Made by a program: the position numbers and the translations under genes
Shown: piece by piece, positions 24,076 to 32,874 of the stretch
How positions within the stretch are numbered: position 1 is the stretch's first letter
How the letters are laid out: every line of letters begins with the position of its first letter
DNA from: JAWLCA01 sp050485905
Lineage (GTDB): Bacteria > Pseudomonadota > Alphaproteobacteria > Rhodobacterales > Rhodobacteraceae
Direction of reading: 5' to 3'
NCBI GenBank assembly: GCA_050485905.1
Contig: JBJHCH010000012.1
Location: 1-46,726 of the forward strand
DNA length: 46,726 bases
Notes under the pieces: generated by a model
Told to the model about the DNA's origin: nothing
The model's input: the letters and a program-made list of their open reading frames with translations, nothing else
Databases searched by the model: none

Positions 24076-24091
24076 CAGGCCGGCTGGCCTG
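24076..24091 (-). promoter_or_regulatory. Stem-loop between the ABC binding-protein and ATPase genes
   Basis: CAGGCC-GGCT-GGCCTG forms a 6-bp stem with a 4-nt loop in the 40-bp gap. No T-run follows. It parallels the hairpin after dctP at 15902-15928 and probably stabilises the binding-protein mRNA. Confidence 0.5.
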
Positions 24092-24102
24092 CTTCCCTGA
24101 GA

Positions 24103-25107
24103 TCACATCGCCCCTTCGATCACGCCCACCGCGTCGTCGAGCGTGTATTCCACGTTCGCGACGCCGCCGACCGGCGTGTTCGCCAGATCGGCCTCAAGGC
24201 TGTCCTGTGTGATCGTCAGGAACGGCACCACCAGATCCTGCGGCACCTCGCGGCCATCGAGGATCTGCTGCGCGACCCAGAAGGCCAGCGTGGACACACC
24301 CGGCGCGATCGAGACCGACATCGTCTCGTAGCCGCTGGCATCCTTTTGCTCCTTCCACCACACCAACTCGTCCTGCCGGTTGCCCATGATGATGATCGGC
24401 GTGTCGCGGCCGGCTGCGGCGATGGCCTGCGCCGCGCCGTATCCGTCGCCGCCCTGGGTCGCCACGGCAACGATATCCGGCAGGCTGGGCAGGATGCCCG
24501 CGACCGCGCGCTGCGCCACGTCCTGTGCCCAGTCGCCGTGGACCGAGCCCACGATGTCGAACTGCGGGAACTCCTCGACCCCGGCGTGAATGCCCGCGCT
24601 GATCTCGTCATCTACGAAGACGCCGGCCAGGCCGCGGATTTCCAGCAGGTTTCCACCATCCGGCAGCCGGCCCGACAGGTATTCGATCTGCACGCGGCCC
24701 ATTTCGTGGAAATCGACCGCGATGCGCCAGGCGCAGGGCTCGGTCACGATCCCGTCGAAACTGACCACGATGATCCCGGCGTCGCAGGCTTCCCGCACCG
24801 CGCCATTCAGCGCCGTGGGCGAGGCCGCGTTGAGCACGATGGCGTCGTAGCCCTGCAGGATCATGTTCTGGATCTGCGCCGCCTGTTCGGTGGCCGAGTT
24901 CTCGGCCGTGGTATAGGCGTCGGCGGCGGCCACGATCCCGGCCTCGACCGCCGGGCCGGTCACCGTCTCCCAACTGGTCAGCATCGCCTGGCGCCACGAG
25001 TTTCCGGCGTAGTTGTTCGACAGCGCGATGCGCTTGTCGGACGTATCGGCGACCGCCGGCAGCGCCAGGGCGCCAAGCGCGGTCGTCAGCAGGATCGTCC
25101 TTTTCAT
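24103..25107 (-). CDS. Sugar ABC transporter substrate-binding protein (periplasmic, RbsB-like)
   Basis: The 334-aa protein has a signal peptide (residues 1-20, ending PAVAD) and the Peripla_BP_4 fold. Seen blocks are IALSNNYAGNSWRQAML, the Asn/Asp-rich ligand segments AIVLNAASPTALNGAVREACDAGI and VVSFDGIV, and VATQGGDGYGAAQAIAAAG. It is the first gene of the minus-strand transport operon, with the ribosome binding site GGGAGGAGACGACA. The divergent two-component system probably controls it. Family members bind ribose, xylose, galactose or sugar-alcohol-like ligands. The operon-terminal lactonase suggests an aldose or its lactone. Confidence 0.9.
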   Translation of the reverse strand: MKRTILLTTALGALALPAVADTSDKRIALSNNYAGNSWRQAMLTSWETVTGPAVEAGIVAAADAYTTAENSATEQAAQIQNMILQGYDAIVLNAASPTALNGAVREACDAGIIVVSFDGIVTEPCAWRIAVDFHEMGRVQIEYLSGRLPDGGNLLEIRGLAGVFVDDEISAGIHAGVEEFPQFDIVGSVHGDWAQDVAQRAVAGILPSLPDIVAVATQGGDGYGAAQAIAAAGRDTPIIIMGNRQDELVWWKEQKDASGYETMSVSIAPGVSTLAFWVAQQILDGREVPQDLVVPFLTITQDSLEADLANTPVGGVANVEYTLDDAVGVIEGAM

Positions 25108-25241
25108 TGTCGTCTCCTCCCTCGTGACCGGTGCGCGGTGGCGCAGATCCGGTCAGCCACCTTTCGAAACGGGTTCCTCCCCCCGCGCCGACAGGTTGCC
25201 CGCCCGCCGCGGTTCTGAACAGGCGCGGATCGGCATGGGTT

Positions 25242-25278
25242 TTGCGGGATGCCGCGTGCCACTTGCGGGTTCCCGCAA
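25242..25278. promoter_or_regulatory. Phased repeat and palindrome in the ABC/two-component divergent region
   Basis: TTGCGGG occurs at 25242-25248 and again at 25263-25269, exactly 21 bp (two helix turns) apart. The second copy is part of the palindrome TTGCGGG-TT-CCCGCAA (25263-25278). It lies in the 242-bp gap between the ABC operon and the sensor kinase gene. It is a good candidate for binding a dimeric response regulator such as the LuxR-type protein encoded at 26585. Confidence 0.55.
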
Positions 25279-25349
25279 TTCGGCTGCAATGCGACCACTT
25301 TCCCGGCGCCCCGCACAGGTCCATGATGGTTGGAAGGGGGGAGGATCAC

Positions 25350-26588
25350 ATGACGGCAAGACGCCCGGATGCGCGGCTGAACCAGTTCTTCCGCATCTCC
25401 CGCCTGCTCGCGGGGCAGCTCGATTTCGTATCGGCGATCCGCGCCGTCGCGGCCGAGGTGGCGCGGATCGTGCCCTACGACCATCTGGACGCCTGCATCG
25501 TCCGCCCCGACGGCAAGGTGCACACCGCCTACGAGACCGGGATCGACACCGCCTGGGGCAGCCAGAAGCACGCGCCGGTGGTGTTCAGCCCGATCCGGTC
25601 GCTGCTGATGGGAGAGGTCGATCATCTGCTGACCGACGATGCGACGCAGGATCCCCGGTTCCATTTCGAGGGCGCCTTCACCCGCCCGATCCACGACCAC
25701 GGCCTGCGCTCGCGCATCCATCTGGCGATGACGGTGCATGGCGAGGTGATCGGGGCGCTATCCTTCTCGCGCCACGCGCCAGGGCTTTACGGACCGAAGG
25801 ACGTGCAGAACGGCCGCTATCTCGCGGATATCCTCGCGCCCTATTTCTTCGCCCTTCGCGCGGCGGAACAGGCGCAGCAATCCGCCATCGTCGAGGCGGA
25901 GGCGCGGGCGCGAGAGGAGGGATTGCGCCAGGGCGCGCTGCGGTTGACCGAGGCGCTGGAGATCGAGCGTCAGCGCATCGGCATGGACCTGCACGACCAG
26001 ACGCTGGCCGATCTGACCCGGCTGTCGCGGCGGCTGGAGCGGCTGGCGCAGGGGCCGACGCTGGATCCCGCGGAACTGCTGCCGCTGTGCCAGAGCCTGC
26101 AGGCCAGCATGGCAGCGCTGCGCCAGATCATCGAGGCGGCGAAACCCTCGGTCCTGCATCTGTTCGGCTTCGCCCAGGCGGTCGAGAATCTTTTGGACCG
26201 GGCGGTGCGCGACAGCGGGCAGACCATTGCCACTGTGCTTGTCGATGACAGCCGCGGTGCTGTGGACCGGCTGCCGGGCGCGGTGGTGGAGGCGCTGCTC
26301 CGGATCGTACAGGAGGCGGTGAACAATGCGGTCAGCCATTCCGGCGCCGGGCGGGTCACGGTGCGGCTCGATGGCGGCAGGGACCAGATCCGACTCAGCG
26401 TTGCCGATGACGGCCGCGGCCTGGGACCGGCGCCGCGGATCGGCGGCGCGGGGATCGACAACATGCGCACCCGTGCACGGCTGATCGGGGCGCGCTTCAG
26501 CCTCGACCCCGGCGCGAACGGCATAGGGACCGAAGTACGGGTGGTTCTGGCGGCCCCGGCCGCCGCGCAGATAAGGGAGGCGTCATGA
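25350..26588 (+). CDS. Soluble GAF-domain sensor histidine kinase (HisKA_3/NarL type)
   Basis: This 412-aa kinase has no membrane segment or signal peptide. A GAF domain covers about residues 20-170. A charged helix (175-205) leads to the HisKA_3 dimerisation box with the phospho-acceptor H215 in GMDLHDQTLADLTRL. The HATPase domain has the N-box EAVNN at 322-326, DDGRGLG at 353-359 and a GIGTEV ending. It should phosphorylate the overlapping response regulator in answer to a cytoplasmic ligand, perhaps the imported sugar or its product. I chose the ATG at 25350 for its GGGGGAGGATC ribosome binding site. Earlier in-frame ATGs at 25323 and 25326 lack one. Confidence 0.88.
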   Translation: MTARRPDARLNQFFRISRLLAGQLDFVSAIRAVAAEVARIVPYDHLDACIVRPDGKVHTAYETGIDTAWGSQKHAPVVFSPIRSLLMGEVDHLLTDDATQDPRFHFEGAFTRPIHDHGLRSRIHLAMTVHGEVIGALSFSRHAPGLYGPKDVQNGRYLADILAPYFFALRAAEQAQQSAIVEAEARAREEGLRQGALRLTEALEIERQRIGMDLHDQTLADLTRLSRRLERLAQGPTLDPAELLPLCQSLQASMAALRQIIEAAKPSVLHLFGFAQAVENLLDRAVRDSGQTIATVLVDDSRGAVDRLPGAVVEALLRIVQEAVNNAVSHSGAGRVTVRLDGGRDQIRLSVADDGRGLGPAPRIGGAGIDNMRTRARLIGARFSLDPGANGIGTEVRVVLAAPAAAQIREAS

Positions 26589-27304
26589 AGGTGCTGATCG
26601 TCGAGGACGACCCGCTGCACCGCGCCTATCTGAACGAATCGGTGCGCGCGGCCCTGCCCGAATGCGACGCAGTGATCGAGGCGACGGATGGTGCCGAGGG
26701 CGAGGCGAGCGCCCGCTCCGCCCCCGATGCCCATGTGGTGATGGACCTGCAGATGCAGCCGCGCACGGGGATTGACGCGGCGCGCACGATCTGGCGCGAG
26801 CGACCCGGCACCCGGATCCTGTTCTGGTCGAACTATTCAGACGAGGCCTATGTGCGCGGGGTCAGCCGCATCGTGCCGCCCGGCGCGACTTATGGCTACG
26901 TGCTGAAATCGGCCAGCGACGAACGCCTGCGACTGGCCCTGCGTGGCATCTTCGTCGAGAACCAGTGCGTGATCGACGGTGAGGTGCGTGGCACCCAACA
27001 GAAGAGCTTCGCGCCCACGGTCGGCATCACCGAGGCTGAGTACGAGATTCTCGTGGACATCGCGCTCGGCCTCACGGATCGCGCCATCGCCGCGCGCCGG
27101 GGCCTGTCGCTGCGGTCTGTGCAGAACCGCTTGCAATCAATCTACGACAAGCTGGACGTTCATGCTCAGGACGCGCCCGGTGGCTATGTCAACCTGCGCG
27201 GTCGCGCGGTCGCCACGGCGATCCTGCGCAAGCTTCTGAACTATGGCGCGCTGGAGCGGGCCGAGGCGGAGATGATGGCCTGGCTCGGCCGTCGCGAGAG
27301 TTGA
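26585..27304 (+). CDS. Response regulator, LuxR/NarL-type
   Basis: The 239-aa protein has a receiver domain with acidic pocket D8/D9, phospho-acceptor D54 (VVMDLQM), S82 and K108 (GYVLKSASDE). A LuxR-like helix-turn-helix follows at about 148-192 (ITEAEYEILVDIALGLTDRAIAARRGLSLRSVQNRLQSIYDKL). The C-terminal tail (about 195-239) is longer than usual for NarL proteins. It overlaps the kinase gene by 4 bases (ATGA). The divergent sugar ABC operon is the likely target through the TTGCGGG elements upstream. Confidence 0.9.
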   Translation: MKVLIVEDDPLHRAYLNESVRAALPECDAVIEATDGAEGEASARSAPDAHVVMDLQMQPRTGIDAARTIWRERPGTRILFWSNYSDEAYVRGVSRIVPPGATYGYVLKSASDERLRLALRGIFVENQCVIDGEVRGTQQKSFAPTVGITEAEYEILVDIALGLTDRAIAARRGLSLRSVQNRLQSIYDKLDVHAQDAPGGYVNLRGRAVATAILRKLLNYGALERAEAEMMAWLGRRES

Positions 27305-27407
27305 TTGTGATGGTTGCGGTCAGGTTGCGGGCCTGGCTGGTCTAGTGATTGCGTTCCCCGCGCCGCTGCCCCAACTTGCGCACCGCAGAATCGAGCGGGA
27401 CAGAGAG

Positions 27408-28010
27408 ATGACGGCGCCATGGCCACCAGCATTCGAAGCGGAGGGCAGCCATGTGCGCATCGTTCCGCTGACGCCCGATCACGCCTCCAATCTGGCCGAA
27501 TCCGCTGCGGACGGGATGTTGCACAGGCTCTGGTACACCAGCGTTCCAGCGCCGGACGGGGTTCCGGCCGAGATCGCGCGACGTCTGGCGCTTCGCGAGG
27601 CGGGGTCGATGCTGCCCTTCGCGGTGATCGACCGGGCCACGGGCCGGGCGGTCGGCATGACGACCTACATGAACATCGATTCAACGAACCGGCGGCTGGA
27701 GATCGGATCGACCTGGTATCGCGCATCGGTCCAGCGCACGCCGCTCAACACCGAATGCAAGCTTCTGCTGCTACGCCATGCGTTCGAGGTGCTGGGCTGC
27801 ATAGCGGTGGAGTTCCGCACCCATGCAATGAACCTGCAAAGCCGCCGCGCAATCGAACGGCTGGGCGCGAAGCTAGACGGCATCTTGCGGTCGCACATGC
27901 GGTTGCCGAACGACACGCTGCGCGACACGGCCGTCTATTCGATCACCGCCGCCGAATGGCCAGCGGTTGCGGCGAACCTGACCTGGCAGATGGAACGGCC
28001 GCGCGGCTGA
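27408..28010 (+). CDS. GNAT-family N-acetyltransferase
   Basis: The 200-aa GNAT-fold protein (Acetyltransf_3-like) starts VRIVPLTPDHASNL. Its central strand is FAVIDRATGRAVGMTTYMNI, and the acetyl-CoA region is LLLLRHAFEVLGCIAVEFRTHAMNLQSRRAIERLGAKLDG. The pattern is that of RimJ/RimL-like or small-molecule acetyltransferases. The substrate is unknown. The ATG at 27408 follows GGGACAGAGAG; a GTG at 27345 in frame is weaker. It is convergent with the RND pump gene (12-bp gap) and follows the response regulator by about 100 bp. Confidence 0.8.
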   Translation: MTAPWPPAFEAEGSHVRIVPLTPDHASNLAESAADGMLHRLWYTSVPAPDGVPAEIARRLALREAGSMLPFAVIDRATGRAVGMTTYMNIDSTNRRLEIGSTWYRASVQRTPLNTECKLLLLRHAFEVLGCIAVEFRTHAMNLQSRRAIERLGAKLDGILRSHMRLPNDTLRDTAVYSITAAEWPAVAANLTWQMERPRG

Positions 28011-28022
28011 GTGTGCGGGTCG

Positions 28023-31000
28023 TCAATGGGCGGTGGTCGTTGCGGCTTCGGGATGCTCTGCCTCTGGCGCAAGGTCACGGCGCGAGATCAGGCTGTAGAA
28101 GGTCGGCACAACGAACAGCGTGAAGAGCGTGCCCACGGTGATGCCGGAAAAGATCACCAGACCCATGGCGAAACGCGCCGCCGCCCCTGCGCCGTCCGCC
28201 GTCATCAGCGGCACCACACCAAGCGCGGTGGCGGCCGTGGTCATCAGGATCGGGCGCAGGCGCAGCCTGGCCGAGGCGATCATGCCGGCCTCGCGGCTCA
28301 GACCCTTCTCACGGCGCAACTGGTTGGCGAATTCCACCAGCAGGATCCCGTGCTTGGTGATCAGCCCGATCAGGGTGATCAGCCCGACCTGAGTATAGAT
28401 GTTCAGCGTCCCCAGACCGAGGTTCAGTGGCACGATCACGCCGAAGATCGACAACGGCACGGACATCAGGATGATCAGCGGGTCGCGGAAGCTTTCGAAC
28501 TGCGCAGCCAGCACCAGATAAATCACCACGATGGCCAGCGCGAAGGCCACGACGATGCCACCGCCCTCGGCCTTTTCCAGCCGTGACTGGTCGGCATAAT
28601 CGATGAAGAAGCCGTCGGGCAGCAGTGGGCGGGCGATATCCTCAATGATTGCCAGCCCGTCGCCGGTCGATACGCCAGGCACTGGCAGGGCCGAAATCGT
28701 GGCGGAATTGAGCTGGTTGAACTGTTCGATGGCCTGTGCGGCAACGCGTGTCTCCACCGTGATCACCGCCGACAGCGGCACCATGTCGCCGGTGGCGGCG
28801 CGGATGTAGAAATCGCCCAGCCGTTCGGGGTTGTCGCGGTACTCCTGCGGCACCTGCAGGATTACGTCGTAGCTGTTGCTGTCGCGGTCGAATTGCGCCA
28901 CCGCCCCGTCGCCCACCAGCAGACTGAGCGCGGTGCCGATCTGGCTGGCCGGCAGGTTCAGCGCCGCCGCACGGTCACGGTCGATGCGGACGTTGACCTG
29001 AGTCGTGTCATAGGAAAGCGAGTTCTGCACCACGATGAACCGGCCGGAAGCTTCGGCCTCGGCCTTGATCCGCTCGGCCACCTCATAGACCTGGCTGGGA
29101 TCGCCAGTAGATTGAACCACCAGGCTGATCGGCAGCCCGCCGCCTGCGCCGGGAAGTGACGGCGGCGCAAAGACAAAGGCCTGTACCCCGGTGATCGGCG
29201 CCAGCCGCGCCTGCAGATCCTGCTGGATCTCTGCCTGGCTGCGGTCGCGGTCGGCCCAGTCGTCAAAGGCCCAGAGCATGATGGCGGAATTGGTCTGCCC
29301 GCCGAAACCGACGATGGAGAAGTTCGCCGAAAGCTCTGGCAGATCGCGCGTCAGGTCGCGCATCTGGTCGACATAACGGCCTGTATAGTCCGACGTGGCA
29401 TAGGGTGGTGCGTTAACAAACGAGAACAGCGCCCCGGAATCCTCTTCCGGCGCCAGTTCGGATGAGGTGTTGAGGAAAAGGAATCCCGTCACCCCCATCA
29501 GCACCGCGACGATCAGGACCGTCACGGGCTTGTAGTCGAGCGATGAGGCGACGCGGCGCTCATACCAGCCCTCGAACCGCAGGAAATTGCGGTTCAGCGC
29601 CTTCTGGAACCGATTCTCGCCGCCCCGCTTCAGTATGCGCGCCGCCATCATCGGCGAGATGGTCAGCGCCACGATGCCGGAGATGAAGACGGCGCCCGCC
29701 AGTGTGACGGCAAATTCGCGGAACAGCGCCCCTGTCAGACCGCCGGTGAAGAACAGTGGCAGGAAGACAGCGATCAGCGTCAGCATCATCGCAATGATCG
29801 CAGTGGACAACTCGCGCATCGCGGTGAAGGCTGCCTGCATCGGCGCGAGGCCCTCATCGATGTGGCGCTGCACATTTTCGACCACGATGATCGCGTCGTC
29901 GACCACCAGCCCGATGGCCAGCACCATGGCCAGCAGGGTCAGCAGGTTGATGGAATAGCCCATCAGGAACAGGATGAAGAGCACACCGACCAGCGAGAGC
30001 GGGATCGCCACCAACGGCATCGCCACCGACCGGAACGACCCGAGGAACAGCAGGATGATCACCGCCACGATCGTTGTCGCCTCGACAATGGTACGCAGCA
30101 CCTCGTTGATCGAGGCCGCGATCTGCTCGGTCGCGTCGTACATCAGCGTCAGCGTCATGCCGTCGGGCAGGCTGTTCTGGATTGCAGGCATTTCCGCCAG
30201 AACCGCGGCCGAGGTGTCCAGCGGGTTGGCCGAGGGCGACGGGAAGACGCCGATGAACGTGCCCGGCTGGCCATCGAAGGTGACCACCATGTCGGTGTTC
30301 TCGGCTGCCAGCTCGATTTGCGCCACGTCGTGCAGTCGCACCACCTCGTCGCCAGTGCCCGAGATTGGCAGCAGCCCGAACTCCTCCGGCGTCTGCAGGG
30401 TGGACGCCATGGTGATCGAGTAGGTCACGAGTTCGTTGCGCGTCCGCCCCGGCGCGGACAGGAAGTTGGCGTTGTTGATCGCTGCCATCACCTCTGGCGC
30501 AGTCAGGCCCTGGCCAGCCAGCCGCACCGGATCGATCCAGACCCGCATCGCGTAGTTTGCCGCGCCCAGCACCTGGCTTTCGGCGACCCCCTCGATGGTG
30601 GACATCCGCGGCACGATCACCCGCTCAATGTATTCGGTGATCTGTTCAGGTGTCATGTTGGGGTTCTGTACGGCAAGATACATCGTGGCAAAGGTCATGC
30701 CCGTGCCCTTGACGATGCTGGGATCCTGCGCGTCCTGCGGCAGGCGCGAGCGGACCTGCTGCACCTTCGACATCACCTCGGTCAGCGCCGCGTCCGGGTC
30801 GGCGCCCAACTGCATGTTCACCGTCACGACCGATGCCGAGGGGCGGGATTGCGTGGTGACGTAATCCACCCCTTCGGCCGTGGCGACGGCGGCCGCGACG
30901 GGAGAGGTCACGAACCCCTGGATCAGCTCCGCTGATGCGCCGGGATAGACCGTCGTCACGGTGATCACCGTCTCTGCCACCTCTGGGTACTGCCGCGTCT

Positions 31001-31097
31001 GCAGGCCGAACAGGCCCTGCAGGCCCAGCAGCATGATCAGCAGCCCCAGCACCGTTGAGGCGACAGGCCGACGGATGAACAGGGCAGGCAGATTCAT
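28023..31097 (-). CDS. RND efflux pump inner-membrane subunit (AcrB/MexF-like)
   Basis: This 1024-aa hydrophobe/amphiphile efflux (HAE-1) transporter pumps compounds from periplasm or membrane with proton exchange. It starts MNLPALFIRRPVASTVLGLL, and transmembrane helix 4 carries the proton-relay aspartates in GLVVDDAIIVVENVQRHIDEG. Two large periplasmic loops and the late LIGLITKHGILLVEFANQLRRE are typical. The length is normal. It overlaps the fusion-protein gene upstream by 4 bases. No outer-membrane channel gene is near, so a shared TolC-like channel is expected. Confidence 0.93.
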   Translation of the reverse strand: MNLPALFIRRPVASTVLGLLIMLLGLQGLFGLQTRQYPEVAETVITVTTVYPGASAELIQGFVTSPVAAAVATAEGVDYVTTQSRPSASVVTVNMQLGADPDAALTEVMSKVQQVRSRLPQDAQDPSIVKGTGMTFATMYLAVQNPNMTPEQITEYIERVIVPRMSTIEGVAESQVLGAANYAMRVWIDPVRLAGQGLTAPEVMAAINNANFLSAPGRTRNELVTYSITMASTLQTPEEFGLLPISGTGDEVVRLHDVAQIELAAENTDMVVTFDGQPGTFIGVFPSPSANPLDTSAAVLAEMPAIQNSLPDGMTLTLMYDATEQIAASINEVLRTIVEATTIVAVIILLFLGSFRSVAMPLVAIPLSLVGVLFILFLMGYSINLLTLLAMVLAIGLVVDDAIIVVENVQRHIDEGLAPMQAAFTAMRELSTAIIAMMLTLIAVFLPLFFTGGLTGALFREFAVTLAGAVFISGIVALTISPMMAARILKRGGENRFQKALNRNFLRFEGWYERRVASSLDYKPVTVLIVAVLMGVTGFLFLNTSSELAPEEDSGALFSFVNAPPYATSDYTGRYVDQMRDLTRDLPELSANFSIVGFGGQTNSAIMLWAFDDWADRDRSQAEIQQDLQARLAPITGVQAFVFAPPSLPGAGGGLPISLVVQSTGDPSQVYEVAERIKAEAEASGRFIVVQNSLSYDTTQVNVRIDRDRAAALNLPASQIGTALSLLVGDGAVAQFDRDSNSYDVILQVPQEYRDNPERLGDFYIRAATGDMVPLSAVITVETRVAAQAIEQFNQLNSATISALPVPGVSTGDGLAIIEDIARPLLPDGFFIDYADQSRLEKAEGGGIVVAFALAIVVIYLVLAAQFESFRDPLIILMSVPLSIFGVIVPLNLGLGTLNIYTQVGLITLIGLITKHGILLVEFANQLRREKGLSREAGMIASARLRLRPILMTTAATALGVVPLMTADGAGAAARFAMGLVIFSGITVGTLFTLFVVPTFYSLISRRDLAPEAEHPEAATTTAH

Positions 31098-32176
31098 TCC
31101 GCCGACTCCTCGGCCAGAGTTACCGGTCCACGGTTCGAAAGCCGGTTCTGCCCGGCCGAGACGATCAGATCGCCTTCGGCCACGCCGTCGGTGATCTCAA
31201 CCAGCCCGCCTGACCGGCGTCCGATGGTGACGAAGGTTTGCCGCACCTCCATCCCTTCGGCGTCTTCCCGGGGGTGTACCACATACACGAAGTCGCCGTA
31301 GAGACTGGAGATCACGGCGGTCTGGGGCAGGGCGACGATGCCGTCTTCCTCTGGCAGGTCGATGCGCAGGCGCACGAACTGGCCCGGCGTCAGCAACCCG
31401 CCCGGATTGTCGACTGTGCCACGCACCGCGACCATGCGGCTTGACGGATCGACGCGCGGATCGATTCCCGTGATCTGGCCGTCGAAGGCGCTGTTCGCCT
31501 CCTCGATGCTCACATGGAGTGTCTGGCCGATGAAGATATCGGGAAGTTTCTGTTCCGGCAGGCTGAAATCCACCCGCATGGTGTCCAGATCCTGCAACGT
31601 GGTGATAATGGTACCCGGCGAGACATATTGCCCGATATCCACCCGCGGCAGGCCGATGGTGCCGGCAAACGGTGCGGTCAGCTTGCGCTGCTCCATGATC
31701 GCCTCGGCCCGCGCGATCTGTGCTTCGGCGGCGTCAAAGCCGGCGCGCGCCTGATCCAGCGAAACATTTGCCGCCACCCCGCGGCTTTGCAGTTCCTGCT
31801 GCCGGGCAAGGTTGGTCCGCTCCAGTTCCAGTTGTGTTCGCGCAGCCTCCAGATCGGCGGCCTGCACCAGATCGTCGAGGCGGATGAGGATCTGCCCCGA
31901 GGCGACCTCGTCATTCGCCTCGAACAGAATCTCGCGCACAATGCCCGCAGCTTCGACCGAAAGATCAACGCCCTGTGCGGCATTGGCGGTGCCGATGGCA
32001 GCGATGGCGGGCTGCCAGGTCGTCGGCTCTACGCGGACGGTTTCGACCGGCTGAGCCTGAACGGGCATGTTTTCGAAGAATTCCGCGATCATTCGATCGC
32101 GGAACAGGTTGAAACCGATCAACCCGCCCCCCAAGAGCGCCAGCAGAACCGACGCGATGATCAGACGCTTGATCAT
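31094..32176 (-). CDS. RND efflux membrane-fusion protein (MexE/AcrA-like)
   Basis: The 360-aa periplasmic adaptor has an N-terminal membrane anchor (residues 5-25). The barrel/lipoyl halves are VEAAGIVREILFEANDEVASGQILIRLDD and LTAPFAGTIGLPRVDIGQYVSPGTIITTLQDLD. A coiled-coil hairpin between them (about 105-160) is rich in Glu, Gln, Ala and Arg, and a beta-barrel follows. It links the RND pump to the outer-membrane channel. The ATG at 32176 was chosen; a longer open frame reaches back to 32431 over the divergent tetR and is rejected. The operator at 32237-32260 lies 60 bp upstream. Confidence 0.92.
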   Translation of the reverse strand: MIKRLIIASVLLALLGGGLIGFNLFRDRMIAEFFENMPVQAQPVETVRVEPTTWQPAIAAIGTANAAQGVDLSVEAAGIVREILFEANDEVASGQILIRLDDLVQAADLEAARTQLELERTNLARQQELQSRGVAANVSLDQARAGFDAAEAQIARAEAIMEQRKLTAPFAGTIGLPRVDIGQYVSPGTIITTLQDLDTMRVDFSLPEQKLPDIFIGQTLHVSIEEANSAFDGQITGIDPRVDPSSRMVAVRGTVDNPGGLLTPGQFVRLRIDLPEEDGIVALPQTAVISSLYGDFVYVVHPREDAEGMEVRQTFVTIGRRSGGLVEITDGVAEGDLIVSAGQNRLSNRGPVTLAEESAE

Positions 32177-32236
32177 GGCTGCATACCCATTGCCTGTGCG
32201 GCCATCGATATGCCGCCTTGCTTTTCGAGGCGCGGA

Positions 32237-32260
32237 ACTATACCGTCTGGTCGGTAAAGT
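32237..32260. promoter_or_regulatory. TetR-type operator of the efflux operon
   Basis: ACTATACCG (32237-32245) and CGGTAAAGT (32252-32260) form an inverted repeat with one mismatch around a 6-nt centre. The inner arms TACCG/CGGTA are perfect. On the minus strand it overlaps a promoter-like TTGACT and TATAGT pair (15-bp spacing), so repressor binding would shut off the efflux genes. It lies 22 bp before the tetR start. Confidence 0.7.
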
Positions 32261-32282
32261 CAATTGGTGATGGGCCGGATTG

Positions 32283-32855
32283 ATGGGCGATACCGACGAA
32301 AATGTTGTCACTGGTTCGGCGAAGGGCGCAACGCGCGACCGGATTCTGGCCGCGGCCGAGGCGCTGGCCCGCAGCGCCGGTCCCGGAAACCTGTCGCTTG
32401 ATGCGGTGGCACGCGATGCCGGCGTGTCCAAGGGCGGGTTGCTTTACCATTTCCCGTCCAAGGCCCGCCTTCTGGAAGCTCTGGTTGAGGATTTTCTGTC
32501 GAGGTTCGACCGCGCCCTGCGGGCCGAGGCCGACAGTGGTCGCAGGGATGCCCTGATACTGGCCTATGTAGACCTGTTCCTGAAGGAGCGTCGCTTGGGC
32601 GCGCCGCCACCATCAGGCTTGGTGGCGGCACTGGCCGAGGATCCTCAGATGCTGGACCCCGTGCGCCGTTTCGAGCGCGATTTTCTGGACCGGATCCGCG
32701 CAAATGCGACCGATCCCGCGCTGGCGACGCTGGGGTTTCTTGCCGTCCACGGTATTCGGACGATGGAGCTTCTGAACGTTCGTGTCGTGGAGGAGCAGGA
32801 GATCTCAGAGGTCGTGGCTTGGTTGCGCGAGAGGCTGGCGGGACCTCGGGGTTGA
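32283..32855 (+). CDS. TetR-family repressor of the RND efflux operon
   Basis: The 190-aa repressor has the N-terminal TetR HTH (ATRDRILAAAEALARSAGPGNLSLDAVARDAGVSKGGLLYHFPSKARLLEALVE, about residues 16-65) and a helical ligand domain (TetR_C-like, including GLVAALAEDPQMLDPVRR and FLAVHGIRTMELLN). It is divergent from the MFP-RND genes with the operator between them, the usual layout for drug-responsive autoregulation. A TTG directly before the ATG at 32283 is also possible as a start. It ends 19 bp from the convergent DUF1127 gene. Confidence 0.88.
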   Translation: MGDTDENVVTGSAKGATRDRILAAAEALARSAGPGNLSLDAVARDAGVSKGGLLYHFPSKARLLEALVEDFLSRFDRALRAEADSGRRDALILAYVDLFLKERRLGAPPPSGLVAALAEDPQMLDPVRRFERDFLDRIRANATDPALATLGFLAVHGIRTMELLNVRVVEEQEISEVVAWLRERLAGPRG

Positions 32856-32874
32856 TTGCCGTGTCCCGCCGGGA

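Noticed and set aside
23160..24212. A 350-codon plus-strand frame opposite the ABC ATPase
   Set aside because: Antisense to a well-supported ATPase gene, with Arg/Gln/His-rich nonsense composition.
32860..32874. Cuckoo-type (CcsR) small RNAs after the DUF1127 gene
   Set aside because: In Rhodobacter these follow a DUF1127 gene, but here the convergent tetR gene ends only 19 bp away and no CCUCCUCCC-type loops are present.
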